In this document: one piece after another, positions 33,001 through 41,527 of the stretch | How positions within the stretch are numbered: position 1 is the first letter of the stretch | Layout of the letters: each line of letters starts with the position of its first letter | NCBI GenBank assembly: GCA_027028005.1 | Contig: JALVKE010000047.1 | Location: forward strand, 1 to 42,573 | Reading direction: 5' to 3' | Length of the DNA: 42,573 bases | Origin: Persephonella sp. | GTDB taxonomy: Bacteria > Aquificota > Aquificia > Aquificales > Hydrogenothermaceae | Notes under the pieces: generated by a model | Told to the model about the DNA's origin: nothing | Databases searched by the model: none | The model's input: the letters and a program-made list of their open reading frames with translations, nothing else | Position numbers and translations under genes: made by a program

Positions 33001-36000
33001 ATTCTCTTTTAGTGTTTCTGCAAATGGGGATTACTATATTGCTGTAGATTCAAAATCTATATTACCTTCAGCAGGATTTAACAGTGGGTACAATCAATCT
33101 GATGTTTGGGCAGAACAAACATATGGTCCAGCAGGTTCTTACTGTGATAAAGATGCTAATTCTTCAACTGATCCTTTAGAACTTTCTAAAGCAGATGTTT
33201 GTTTTGGAGGCAAAAATGGAAATAAATCAGATGGTCTAAATGATGGAAATGGAAATTATGATTTTACAAAAGCTGAGCATGTTGCAAAGGTTACAGTTTC
33301 AGACAGTGATGTTTCAGGTTTAGATTTTGGATTTTCTTTTAACGTTGTAACAAATGTGAATGATACTGATGAAGATCCTAACAACAGCAGAACCTGCCAA
33401 GGATGTTTTAGACAGTTTATACAAAATGCCAACGCTATTTCTGGCCAAAACACTTTAAGGTTTGTTCCTACTGTTCAGGCTAACAAAACTAATTACTGGA
33501 GTATAACAACTGATAGAAGAATGTCAGATTCAGACCCTTACTCAACAGATAATACAGAACCTATTTTTAGAATAGAAGATAAAGATACTACTATAGATGG
33601 AACAGCTTACTCTTATAAAGATGGAACTACTATAGTTGACAAAAACTCAGGAACTATAGCTGGAAAAACGGTAGGGTATCTTAATACCTGCTCTATAGAC
33701 GCTTTTTCAAAACCTGAGCTAGAAATATTTACAAATGCAAGATACATAGATGATAACAACGAAAGTGCAGCATGGGATCCATACAATAATGGTGCTTCTG
33801 CATCAATATTCTATGTAAAAGGATCAAACTTTAAACTAAAAAACATCTCTGCCTACGGTGGACATTATGTTGTTTTTGTTGATGAAGCAAATAATCCAAA
33901 AATCAAAGATAACTTTCTAGGTATTCCAGCTTCAGGTCTTAAAGATCCAGGTGAAGGAAAACGTTCAAACAGAGGTGTAGCTGTTACTAGAGAAAATCCA
34001 GATAATACAATAGGATTAGTAGAACATAACCTTATTGGTTATACGCGCCTCCATGGAATTTTTACCTACAAGTTTGATGGTCAAAACAATTTCATAATAA
34101 GAGACAATATTGTTTCCAATTCAAGCCGCGGCTGGAACCATGAAAATGGTATAGGTCTTGAAGAAGGGACACAGAGAATAAAAGTTACCTGTAACTATGT
34201 GGACAGTTCCTGCGGTGTAGGTATAGAAACATGGAAATCTAATGGAGAACATACAATAGAAAGTAATACTGTTGAAAGTAACGGTCTTGAATGTGCAGAA
34301 AATACAGGTGGAGAAGAGAAAATAGGTATAAGAATAACATCTAGTGACAATATTATCAGGTACAACAAAATTATTAACAATAAAGGTCCCGGTCTAATGG
34401 TCGCTTACGACAGGGATAGAGGATTTAATCCTGAAAGAAACCTAATCTCCCAAAACTCCTTTGAAAATAATGAAAAAGTAGGAATAGATCTACTGAAAAA
34501 TGGTGAAGATATTCATGGAATTTATCCTTCAGGAGAATCTGGAGTTACACCAAACAACGGACAAAAAGATACAGATATAGGAAACAAAGGTTTAGACTAT
34601 CCTGTCTTAACATTGGCCTCTCTTTCTGAAGGAAAACTTCATTTAGAAGGTTACATAGGAAAAAAAGATAACAAACTGAAACCTTTATCAGGTAAAACAT
34701 GGATTGTAGAGATATATAAAGCTAAAGACGATGGTAATAATAATGGAGAAATAGAAGAAGGGGACGGAAAATCTGTAGCTCATGGAGAAGGTTATGAATA
34801 TTTAGGTTCTATAACCCTTTCAGATACAGATTTTAATAGTAAAAATAATTTTTCAAAAGATCTAGCAGTTAGTGGTTTAAGCGTTGGAGATAAGATTACA
34901 GCTATAACTATAGATGAGAGTAATAACACTTCCGAATTTGGTGGAAATACAAAAGTTGTTAGCAACGTTATTTACGGATATATCTATCACGATGGATATA
35001 ATCCTGAAAATCAATCTTTTATAAGACCTAATGGAAACAAAGACAGTTATGAAGAGTGGAAGGATAAAAATACTGCCCCAACAGTTTATATAAAACTGTG
35101 TGATAAAAATGGAAATGTTGTTGATGTTAAAGAAATTTCCGATGGAGATGGATTTTATAAATTTGAAAATGTTCAAAATGGAGTTTATATCTTAGTAGAA
35201 GATACAGATAACAATACAAATAACTGTTCTCCTTCTGATCCTTCACAGTGGATTTCAACGACACCAAACAGTATAAACGTTACTATAAACAATAGATCAA
35301 TTAATGTTAACTTTGGAGATTTTCATGGTTCAAAAATTACAGGATATGTATTTGATGATAAAGGGGATGGAACAACTAACTCCTCTTATGCAAATAACGG
35401 ACTATTTAACTCATCTGTTGAAAAAGGAATAAAAGGCGTTGAAGTTAAGGTATGTCAATCAAAAGACTGTTCTTCTTTTATAGATAAAACAGAAACTAAT
35501 AAAGATGGAGAATATACTCTTTACATACCTTATGATAGTAATTATGAAGGAAAAACTTTTTATGTTGTTGAAAAAGATAATATATCTTTCATATCAACAG
35601 GAAATACAAAAGATAATATTTCATCTTATAAAAATCCAAATAATTCAACAGTAGAAGAGAGGAATATTATTGATTTTGTTAATAATGCTGGAAATACTTA
35701 CAACAACTACAATTTTGGAGATGTAAAAAAGGTAAATATACAGCCTGAGCATTCATATACAGTTCCTTCTGGTAGCAGCCTTACAATAAAACATACAGTA
35801 ACAATAAATTCACCAGGAAAAATTTCTGTATCTCTAATTAGTGAAAAAAATCTTGTATATCTTGTTTATGATGATCCTAACTGTGATGGAAAAGCAGATG
35901 GAAATCCTATAAATCCTGTAGATAGCCTATACTCACTAAACAGCGGCAATTCAATTTCTGCTGATACAAACTACTGCCTTATACTTAAAACGGTAATACC

Positions 36001-36526
36001 AACTGATATACAGGATGGCTCAGTAGACAAGTTAAAGATAACGGTGTTTGAAAACTGGATAAACACAGAACAGGAAATAGATGATAATGACTTAGTAACA
36101 GATACTATAACCATCGCAAGTCAAGAGAACGGTCTTATTTATTTAGAAAAAGTTGTTAAAAATGTTTCTCAAAATGGTAATTACTCAAAAAGAAATCAGG
36201 CTAAACCTTGCGATGTATTAGAATACAAAATCTCCTTCAAAAATATAGGTTCTAGAAAGGTAAAAGAACTTGTTATTAGTGATAACATACCAATAACAAC
36301 AGAATTTAAATATGCTTCATACAATGGAAAAGATGTAAAAGTTGTATTTGGTAATGATAAGTACACAGGTAACACTTCAGATAATCCAGATATAGATGGT
36401 ATAACTCTTGAAAATGATGCATTGAAGGTAAATGTGAATAAAGTAATCGGGAAAGAATTTATAGAACCAGGGGAAGAAGGATATATTCTTTATCAGGTAA
36501 AAATAAAAGGAAACAACTGTGAATAG
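30017..36526 (+). CDS. Giant beta-helix / SdrD-B / DUF11 surface protein
   Basis: ATG 30017 follows GAGGACAGGT and starts a signal peptide (MKITSQKSKLVAFLFILLPL, ending KANA), preferred to ATG 30005; 2169 aa. The N-terminal ~245 residues form a unique domain. Then two homologous ~700-residue modules follow, each an SdrD-B-like domain (RIIEDINGDGQIDSTD; HIYEDLNGDGDPSDKK), a Cys motif TCQGCLRQFIQNANAI or its near copy, and a right-handed beta-helix. Two further SdrD-B-like domains (YGYIYHDGYNPENQ; TGYVFDDKGDGTTN) and a final DUF11 unit (IYLEKVVKNVSQNG) close the protein. No membrane anchor is seen. It is likely the exposed adhesive or sheath component of the cluster. It lies 18 nt after the barrel gene and is followed by a terminator. 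Confidence 0.85.
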   Translation: MKITSQKSKLVAFLFILLPLIKANAINLDFSDNTLISCNHSDNDEGKYCIYNVASGVYAKVKLVKELNADVTHFDDNNYGEDKAFQPIVIGIKNKDWGYGDFEITFWKDSSATQPLYLDLVQATAVDVDGDGSGSEKEGAGFFNFISYTLESNTNLDSVRPFKKNNLYRFSSSNYTNQPGIDYTKTENMVSVLYKKVHLIKYRAYVYNNLDSGNTSGRLFSIYFGDSYNGNPFPNWSNPQTTKVGISILGRIIEDINGDGQIDSTDVGINNITVKAYMDDGDSNPENSESYKYKITTGEYNGKTGFYSFTVPINKTYWIAVNSKDIPASAGLNSSFSRGDIWAEQTYGGNYVLCDTDANSSTAPVQLTQGGACFGGRNGDKSDGFYDDSLSKAEHLAKIDANTSDITDVDFGFSFNVVTNINDQDDEDIDGNNRTCQGCLRQFIQNANAISGPNAMRFVPTIPMNESNWWKIILNITAGASADSDDYSLPPITDDFTIIDGTAYDYQNGTSVRDTNAGTSGHSGEKVGVGDDGLENTGDEAKLPNFNKPELEIDIDGRGFGFTIKASNITIRNIAIQHSDDDKPDTALIRVENGIGNLVEGCFIGTKADGSDPNTNSRLGINTFHGTTTDIRDNYIAYLSDTGIQMEGEGVVEYNDIYRIGYSNECGDGISTEFISNHPTGTRDKSKLVFRYNRIEKTAAYGIDTWKYPGAMTSSNNTILNTGQGNKDGNLCGNSSTGFEQGGIRVFGIGNEIKENLIHDVPGNGIVLASIGNSTKQNLISKNVFYNTGGISIDIDLTHTGSTDNPNGDGVTPNNGVIDDNKINIELDYPVITLAEVSDGTLHITGYIGTSSQKITGDHKIEIYKSDDDGNNNGEIEQGDGKSVAHGDGKYYLGPCITKNDGTFDCYVSISNVNLSNGDTITATAIDSNNNTSEFGPNTRVQISSNAKTISGHIYEDLNGDGDPSDKKALENVVVKLYDSSGTELETAVTNAKGEFSFSVSANGDYYIAVDSKSILPSAGFNSGYNQSDVWAEQTYGPAGSYCDKDANSSTDPLELSKADVCFGGKNGNKSDGLNDGNGNYDFTKAEHVAKVTVSDSDVSGLDFGFSFNVVTNVNDTDEDPNNSRTCQGCFRQFIQNANAISGQNTLRFVPTVQANKTNYWSITTDRRMSDSDPYSTDNTEPIFRIEDKDTTIDGTAYSYKDGTTIVDKNSGTIAGKTVGYLNTCSIDAFSKPELEIFTNARYIDDNNESAAWDPYNNGASASIFYVKGSNFKLKNISAYGGHYVVFVDEANNPKIKDNFLGIPASGLKDPGEGKRSNRGVAVTRENPDNTIGLVEHNLIGYTRLHGIFTYKFDGQNNFIIRDNIVSNSSRGWNHENGIGLEEGTQRIKVTCNYVDSSCGVGIETWKSNGEHTIESNTVESNGLECAENTGGEEKIGIRITSSDNIIRYNKIINNKGPGLMVAYDRDRGFNPERNLISQNSFENNEKVGIDLLKNGEDIHGIYPSGESGVTPNNGQKDTDIGNKGLDYPVLTLASLSEGKLHLEGYIGKKDNKLKPLSGKTWIVEIYKAKDDGNNNGEIEEGDGKSVAHGEGYEYLGSITLSDTDFNSKNNFSKDLAVSGLSVGDKITAITIDESNNTSEFGGNTKVVSNVIYGYIYHDGYNPENQSFIRPNGNKDSYEEWKDKNTAPTVYIKLCDKNGNVVDVKEISDGDGFYKFENVQNGVYILVEDTDNNTNNCSPSDPSQWISTTPNSINVTINNRSINVNFGDFHGSKITGYVFDDKGDGTTNSSYANNGLFNSSVEKGIKGVEVKVCQSKDCSSFIDKTETNKDGEYTLYIPYDSNYEGKTFYVVEKDNISFISTGNTKDNISSYKNPNNSTVEERNIIDFVNNAGNTYNNYNFGDVKKVNIQPEHSYTVPSGSSLTIKHTVTINSPGKISVSLISEKNLVYLVYDDPNCDGKADGNPINPVDSLYSLNSGNSISADTNYCLILKTVIPTDIQDGSVDKLKITVFENWINTEQEIDDNDLVTDTITIASQENGLIYLEKVVKNVSQNGNYSKRNQAKPCDVLEYKISFKNIGSRKVKELVISDNIPITTEFKYASYNGKDVKVVFGNDKYTGNTSDNPDIDGITLENDALKVNVNKVIGKEFIEPGEEGYILYQVKIKGNNCE
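30763..32866 (+). repeat. Module 1 of an internal ~2.1-kb coding duplication
   Basis: Anchors shared with module 2 lie 2.08-2.11 kb apart: TAACGTTGTA at 31261 and 33340, and AATCTGTAGC at 32661 and 34770. At protein level the SdrD-B, CQGC motif, beta-helix and GEIEQGDGKSVAHG segments all recur in order. Confidence 0.75.
32867..34970 (+). repeat. Module 2 of the internal ~2.1-kb coding duplication
   Basis: Second copy in the same order, with GEIEEGDGKSVAHG near its end. Divergence is strong in the helix portions, so the duplication is old or the helix faces evolve fast. Confidence 0.75.
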
Positions 36527-36533
36527 CAAAGAG

Positions 36534-36575
36534 AAGGGTTATACTTCCAAGCTTAGAGGTATAACCCTTTATTTA
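36534..36575 (+). terminator. Terminator of the surface-protein cluster
   Basis: Perfect 11-bp stem AAGGGTTATAC / GTATAACCCTT with a 14-nt loop, followed by TATTTAAAATAG. It starts 7 nt after the stop of the giant beta-helix gene. The T run is weak. Confidence 0.75.
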
Positions 36576-37143
36576 AAATAGTCTTAAACTTGTTAAGCAG
36601 GTTAAAATTCAAATTTAAAATATATTCCCATACTTTCACTGCTGCTATCTGATAGGAAGTTTATTTTCTAGACTTACGGCTAATTTTTTTTATTATTTTG
36701 TTTTTCTTCTCTGCATATCCCGTTAAATTTTCGTTATTACCCTTTTAGGACTATCAGTGTTAATGGTTTTAGATGATCTCAAAAACTCAAAGAAATAGAA
36801 AAACTAAAATATTGTGAACAAAATTCCAATTCCTCATAAACACGATAAAAACCTTTGAAACAAGGGACTTATTCAGTTTTAAAGAAATCATTTATTTATC
36901 TTATTGAGAATAAATGTATAGAAAAAAACCTGTTAAGCTAGGTTAATTTTCAGTTAATCTCTATCTCGTTTAAAAAAACTCTAAAAATCAACAAAGCATT
37001 GATACTCTAAGTGAATAACGCTTTTCTGCCCTATTGTGTTTCTTAGAAAATACATTTCCAAAGATCTTAAGCTATAATTGAGATTACAATCAAGAATTTC
37101 AGTGCAAATCTTATTAGCCTTCTTCAGCTTTTTTACCTGATTT
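36576..37143. other. Non-coding gap with possible decayed repeat copies
   Basis: No convincing gene, tRNA or promoter was found in this 568-bp AT-rich gap. Two similar motifs, TGTTAAGCAGGTTAAAATTC (36591) and TGTTAAGCTAGGTTAATTTT (36931), resemble the right end of the 41-kb repeat units (AGCGGGTTAATTTTAG in unit 1). About 42 bp after the second comes GATACTCTAAG, similar to the left end of unit 2 (GCAATACTCTAAA). CATTTATT / AATAAATG near 36890-36916 can form a hairpin. Confidence 0.4.
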
Positions 37144-37587
37144 TCAAAGTTCCTTTGAGTTTATAATAAACGTTACAGGTCCATCATTTTCTATAAACAC
37201 CTTCATATGTGCAGCAAAAACACCAGTTTCAACAGAAACATACTCTCTAAGCTCTTTTACAAATTCTTCATACAGCTTTTTTGCCTTTTCAGGCTCTTCT
37301 GCATTATCAAAAGAAGGTCTTCTTCCTTTTTTTACATTACCAGCTAAAGTAAACTGGGATATAACAAGAGCTTCTCCTTTTATATCTACAAGAGATAAAT
37401 TCATCTTTCCATTTTCATCTTCAAAAATTCTTAAAAAGGGTATTTTCTTTATAAGTTTTTGAATATCTTCTTGTGTATCTCCTTTTTCCACTCCAAGAAG
37501 AATATTTATCCCTTTTCCTATTTTTCCTACAATCTTTCCATCAACCTCAACCCACGATTTATTTACTCTCTGTAAAACTGCTATCAT
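37144..37587 (-). CDS. dtd: D-aminoacyl-tRNA deacylase
   Basis: 147 aa, full length for the family. Dtd hydrolyses D-amino acids (and glycine mischarged on tRNA-Ala) from tRNA. The two signatures of the active-site pocket are present: [17 protein letters not shown] and NDGPVTFII (the family's NxGP motif appears here as NDGPVTF). The N-terminus [17 protein letters not shown] and [18 protein letters not shown] are standard. It is divergent from the nfeD-type gene, with 67 bp between the two starts that must hold both promoters. Confidence 0.97.
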   Translation of the reverse strand: MIAVLQRVNKSWVEVDGKIVGKIGKGINILLGVEKGDTQEDIQKLIKKIPFLRIFEDENGKMNLSLVDIKGEALVISQFTLAGNVKKGRRPSFDNAEEPEKAKKLYEEFVKELREYVSVETGVFAAHMKVFIENDGPVTFIINSKEL

Positions 37588-37654
37588 TTTTACCTCATAA
37601 GTTTTACTTTTAACAAAATATTTTACACATTTGTTTTTTTATGGAGGAATATTT

Positions 37655-38917
37655 ATGGCTTACATATTTGCACTTTTTTTAATGTTGTTCTCTTTTTCCA
37701 AAGCTGGAGAAATCTTTGTAGCTCAGTGGAACAAACCGGTAACCCCTGTAATGGCAGACTTTGTAAAAAGAATTGTAAAAGAAGCTGAAGAAAAAAGAGC
37801 CTCAGCTATTATTCTTGAACTTGATACCCCAGGGGGACTTGAAAGTGCTATGAGAGATGTAATAAAGAGTATGATGAATACATACATCCCCTTTATTGTT
37901 TACGTGTATCCCCCAGGAGCAAGAGCAGCCTCTGCAGGTGCAATAATAACCATCTCTGCTGATATTGCTGCAATGGCTCCATCAACAAACATAGGATCAG
38001 CATCACCTGTAAGCATGACAGGAAAAGATATAGATGAAACTATGAAAAAAAAGATTATAAACGATATGTTAGCTTTTGTTAGGGCAATAGCAAAGGAAAA
38101 AGGGAGAAATGTAAAAGTTATTGAAGAGATGATAACAAAAGCTATTAATCTTTCAGCGGAAGAGGCGCTAAAGAAAAAGGTTATTGATGTAATAGCTATA
38201 GATATTCCTGATCTTATTCAAAAAATAGATGGTAAGACTATAAAAAAGATTGGAATTAACATAAAGCTTCATTTAAAAGGTCAACCTATTATTCATAAGG
38301 AACTTTCTTTTAAAGAAACTCTACTTACAATTCTTACAAATCCAACTGTTGCCTACTTACTTTTAATGATTGGTTTTTACGGAATATTTTTTGAGCTTTA
38401 TCACCCAGGGAGTATAATACCTGGAACAGTTGGAGCTATATCTTTACTTTTAGCCCTATATGCTCTAAATGTTATATCAGCTAACTGGCTAGGCGTTTTA
38501 CTTATTGTTCTTGGAATAATGTTATTTGCTTTAGAGATTATAACTCCAACATTTGGAGGACTTGCTTTAGGGGGAGTTATAGCCCTTGTTTTAGGCTCAA
38601 TAATCCTTATTAGTCCTAATTCTCCTTATGGAGATATATCTCTACAGTTAATTATCCCTATTGCTCTTTTTAGTGCAGCTTTCTTTTTAACAATTGCCTA
38701 TCTAGGAGTAAAGGCACAGCTAAAAAAACCTATAACAGGTATAGAAGGAATGATTGGAGAACGCGGTATAGCAAAAACACATATAAACAAAAAAGGTGGA
38801 AAGGTTTTCATTCATGGAGAAATATGGGATGCATATTCAGATGAAGATATAAAAAAAGGAGAAGAAGTAGAAGTAGTTGATGTTGAAGGTCTAAAACTTA
38901 AGGTAAGAAAGGTTTGA
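37655..38917 (+). CDS. NfeD-family membrane serine protease (full-length, ClpP-like)
   Basis: The ORF track starts at TTG 37631, but ATG 37655 follows GGAGG and begins a signal peptide (MAYIFALFLMLFSFSKAGE), giving 420 aa. Residues ~20-210 are a ClpP/SppA-like protease domain: LELDTPGGLESAMRDVI, the serine motif GARAASAGAIITISAD and APSTNIGSASPV. A Lys further on is the likely second residue of the Ser/Lys dyad. Four or five hydrophobic spans follow. A C-terminal OB fold (GMIGERGIAKTHINKKGGKV to LKVRKV) is the NfeD domain. Such proteins cut hydrophobic membrane proteins such as stomatin/p-stomatin; no stomatin gene is seen next to it. Confidence 0.9.
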   Translation: MAYIFALFLMLFSFSKAGEIFVAQWNKPVTPVMADFVKRIVKEAEEKRASAIILELDTPGGLESAMRDVIKSMMNTYIPFIVYVYPPGARAASAGAIITISADIAAMAPSTNIGSASPVSMTGKDIDETMKKKIINDMLAFVRAIAKEKGRNVKVIEEMITKAINLSAEEALKKKVIDVIAIDIPDLIQKIDGKTIKKIGINIKLHLKGQPIIHKELSFKETLLTILTNPTVAYLLLMIGFYGIFFELYHPGSIIPGTVGAISLLLALYALNVISANWLGVLLIVLGIMLFALEIITPTFGGLALGGVIALVLGSIILISPNSPYGDISLQLIIPIALFSAAFFLTIAYLGVKAQLKKPITGIEGMIGERGIAKTHINKKGGKVFIHGEIWDAYSDEDIKKGEEVEVVDVEGLKLKVRKV

Positions 38918-38953
38918 TATAATTTAATAAAATTTCAAATTAGAGAGGAGATT

Positions 38954-39196
38954 ATGGAGTCAATAAAACTAAAGCTTATCTATCCAGAAGACAAGATAAA
39001 AGAACCTATCTTAAGCAGGGTTTGTAAGAATTTTGATGTCGAGATAAATATTAGAAAGGCAAATGTTACAGACAAAATAGGATGGCTTGAACTTGAGCTA
39101 ACAGGAGATGAAAGACAGATAGAAGAGGCTATTAAGTATATGGAAGCACAGGGAATAAAAGTTTCTCCACTAGAAGGTCAGGTATTTATGGAGTAA
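38954..39196 (+). CDS. NIL-domain (ferredoxin-fold) small protein
   Basis: 80 aa, entirely a NIL domain: IKLKLIYPEDKIKEPILSRV, the strand-helix-strand core DVEINIRKANVTDKIGWLEL and ELTGDERQIEEAIKYMEAQG, then the C-terminal strand. NIL domains occur at the end of methionine ABC transporter ATPases and fused to ferredoxins, where they bind a ligand. The free form is common in thermophiles and has no settled function. GAGGAG ribosome site; the next gene begins 4 nt after its stop. Confidence 0.85.
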   Translation: MESIKLKLIYPEDKIKEPILSRVCKNFDVEINIRKANVTDKIGWLELELTGDERQIEEAIKYMEAQGIKVSPLEGQVFME

Positions 39197-39200
39197 GAGA

Positions 39201-40169
39201 TTGAATAAAAAAGTAGCAGTAATAGATATAGGGACATACTCAACAAGACTTTTAATCTCAGCTATTCATATAAAAGATACGTTAGAAGAAACATTAAACA
39301 GCATAGAGGATATATTCTCTGTTGGAAGGATAACAGCTTTAGGCAGAGGTGTTAAAGAGACAAAATACCTTCAAAGAGAAGCTGTAGAGGAAACTCTTAC
39401 AACATTGAAAGAGTATGTTCTAATAGCAAAGCAGTATAAAGTAGATAAGATACTGGGTTTTGCTACTCAGGCATGTAGAGAGGCTAAAAATGGTTCTGAG
39501 TTTCTTGAAAAAGTAAAGCAGCTTGGGATAGATGTAAAGCTTATAACAGGAGAAGAGGAGGCATATCTATCTTTTCTAGCAACAGCTTACAGCATAAAAC
39601 CAGAAAAAGATTTTGTAATGATTGATCAGGGTGGGGGAAGCACAGAGTTTGCTTACGGTTATAAAGAGAAGGACTATAAACTAAAAGAGAGCGTTTCTTT
39701 CCCTTTTGGGATTGTAAGTTTGACAGAGAGATTTATAAAATCAGACCCACCAATGAAAGAAGAGTTAAATAGCATGTCTGATTTTATAAGAGACCATCTT
39801 CAAAAGATAAAGCACTTTAAAAGTGCACAGATCTTTATTGGACTTGGTGGAACAATAACAACTCTTGTTGCCCTTGAGAAGCATATATACCCATACTCTT
39901 CAGAGAAGGTTCACGGTCAAAAATTAACAAAGGAAAGTATAGATAAATGGCTAAAAATACTCTCTTCTTTAACAGTTCAGGAAAGAAAAGCAATTCCTCA
40001 AATAGAAGACAAGAGGGCTGAGGCTATTATTTCAGGTATCGTTATCTTCAGCACAACCTTGGATTTCTTTAAAAAAGACTATCTAATAGTCAGTGATAAA
40101 GGTCTTAGACATGGAGCTGTAATAGAAGAGGCAAAAAAGATATACAAAGAGATAAAAGGTGGAGATTAA
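39201..40169 (+). CDS. ppx: Ppx/GppA-family phosphatase (exopolyphosphatase or pppGpp hydrolase)
   Basis: 322 aa, TTG start at 39201 with GGAG upstream. It has the acetate kinase/Hsp70-like fold: KKVAVIDIGTYSTRLLISAI (phosphate 1), EEEAYLSFLATAYS, VMIDQGGGSTEFAYG (phosphate 2), FPFGIVSLTERFI and IFIGLGGTITTLVALE. The length matches the short, single-module Ppx/GppA group lacking the C-terminal HD domain. It acts on polyphosphate or pppGpp; sequence alone does not tell which. It overlaps thiL by 11 nt, so both are in one operon with the NIL gene. Confidence 0.9.
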   Translation: MNKKVAVIDIGTYSTRLLISAIHIKDTLEETLNSIEDIFSVGRITALGRGVKETKYLQREAVEETLTTLKEYVLIAKQYKVDKILGFATQACREAKNGSEFLEKVKQLGIDVKLITGEEEAYLSFLATAYSIKPEKDFVMIDQGGGSTEFAYGYKEKDYKLKESVSFPFGIVSLTERFIKSDPPMKEELNSMSDFIRDHLQKIKHFKSAQIFIGLGGTITTLVALEKHIYPYSSEKVHGQKLTKESIDKWLKILSSLTVQERKAIPQIEDKRAEAIISGIVIFSTTLDFFKKDYLIVSDKGLRHGAVIEEAKKIYKEIKGGD

Positions 40170-41097
40170 AAAATTAGGTGAGTTTGGTCTCATAGAAAGG
40201 TTAACTTCCCTTCTAAAGATAGAAGATAAAGATGTTGTTGTTGGATTTGGAGATGACTGTGCCTGTGTAAATATAGAAGGGAAACTTATTCTTTTTTCCT
40301 CAGATATTCAGATAGAAGAAGTTCATTTTATAAAAGAAAAAATATCCCCTGAGGATCTTGGATGGAAACTAATATCTGTAAATGTGAGTGATATTGTTGC
40401 CTGTGGGGGAAAAGCTAGATGGGGGCTTATATCTATTGCTGTTCCTGAGAACATAGAGCTGGAGTATATCCAACGTGTATATACAGGTATAAAAGATGCT
40501 TTGGATTTTTATAAATTTTCTATAATAGGTGGAAATACATCTAGATCAGATAAGATAGTTTTAGACTTTTTTATAACTGGAGAAACAAAACGTTTCATTT
40601 CTCGAAGTGGCGCAAAAGAAGGAGATTATATCTATGTATCAGGACATACAGGTCTTTCAAGGGCAGGTCTTGAGCTTCTTTTAATGGATAAAGAAAGATA
40701 TGAAGAATGGGAAAAAAAAATAATATTCTTTCATACAAGACCTGTTGCAAGGATAGATTTTGTGGATACAGTTCAGAATGCTAATAGCTGCATAGATATA
40801 AGCGATGGACTTGTAGGGGATTTAGGGCATGTTGAGAAGCAGAGTAAAGTAAAAATAGTTTTAGAAAAAGAAAAACTTCCTGTCCATCCTTTACTTGAAA
40901 AATTTTGTAAAACATACAACAAAAACCCTTATGAGTATATCCTGTATGGAGGAGAAGATTACCAACTTGCATTCACAACACCAGAAAAACAGGATAAAGG
41001 ATTTTTGATAGGATATGTTGAACGTGGAAAAGGGATTTTTTTAAAAGATAAAAACAAAATTTCAAAGCTTCAGGAAAGAGGATTTGAGCATATATAA
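40159..41097 (+). CDS. thiL: Thiamine-monophosphate kinase
   Basis: 312 aa from GTG 40159, inside the end of the ppx-type gene. ThiL phosphorylates thiamine monophosphate to thiamine diphosphate with ATP. AIR-synthetase-like motifs: KLGEFGLIERL, VVGFGDDCACVN (metal-binding Asp pair), LFSSDIQIEEVHF, NVSDIVACGGKARWGLISI, SIIGGNTSRSD, SGHTGLSRAG, CIDISDGLVGDLGH and YGGEDYQLAF. No clear terminator follows; instead the repeat-containing gap begins at once. Confidence 0.95.
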   Translation: MEIKKLGEFGLIERLTSLLKIEDKDVVVGFGDDCACVNIEGKLILFSSDIQIEEVHFIKEKISPEDLGWKLISVNVSDIVACGGKARWGLISIAVPENIELEYIQRVYTGIKDALDFYKFSIIGGNTSRSDKIVLDFFITGETKRFISRSGAKEGDYIYVSGHTGLSRAGLELLLMDKERYEEWEKKIIFFHTRPVARIDFVDTVQNANSCIDISDGLVGDLGHVEKQSKVKIVLEKEKLPVHPLLEKFCKTYNKNPYEYILYGGEDYQLAFTTPEKQDKGFLIGYVERGKGIFLKDKNKISKLQERGFEHI

Positions 41098-41170
41098 GAT
41101 TTCAAAATATTTTATTTTTCCAGCCAAATAAAGCAAGTATTTTTCCAAAATTAGTTTTTCTAGGCAGATA

Positions 41171-41311
41171 TTGGCAATACCAATTTTTGTAAATGAATTA
41201 TTTCTAGACAATCGACAAACTGTTTTTTAATAAATCGAAAAATAAACGTTTTCTCGCAAATTTTTCTTAATTAATGGCAGATATCATTTTCTAGAGCGGA
41301 GTTATTTCCAG
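41171..41311. repeat. Array unit 0 (long, degenerate)
   Basis: Starts TTGGCAATACCAATTTTTG and ends GAGCGGAGTTATTTCCAG; the inner GGCAGATATCATTTTCT matches the other long units. About 141 bp. Confidence 0.5.
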
Positions 41312-41322
41312 GAGGTATAATC

Positions 41323-41436
41323 ATGAAGTTCATTGTAAAAGTATATCGTCGCAATACCACTAAAAAGTGGTATATACCCAAAACTGATGTTAAACTGACT
41401 ATTCCAATAAATCGCAAAAATAACATTTTCTCGTGA
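41323..41436 (+). CDS. Possible 37-aa basic peptide overlapping array unit 1
   Basis: ATG 41323 lies 7 nt after AGGAGG and opens a 37-codon frame (MKFIVKVYRRNTTKKWYIPK, continuing to TGA 41434). The sequence is rich in K/R and resembles no family I know. Most of it lies within array unit 1, and the homologous frames of units 2 and 3 have no start codon or ribosome site, so it may be accidental. Confidence 0.2.
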   Translation: MKFIVKVYRRNTTKKWYIPKTDVKLTIPINRKNNIFS

Positions 41437-41486
41437 GCTTTACTTGATAAGGGCTAATACCACTTTCCAAAGCGGGTTAATTTTAG
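41348..41486. repeat. Array unit 1 (long, 139 bp)
   Basis: GTCGCAATACCACTAAA at the left and AGCGGGTTAATTTTAG at the right. The insert ends pair as AAAGTGGTAT / ATACCACTTT and CCC / GGG. Confidence 0.7.
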
Positions 41487-41527
41487 TTAATAACCCGTCT
41501 CTACGGAGGTAGGTTAGAAGCCTAGCA

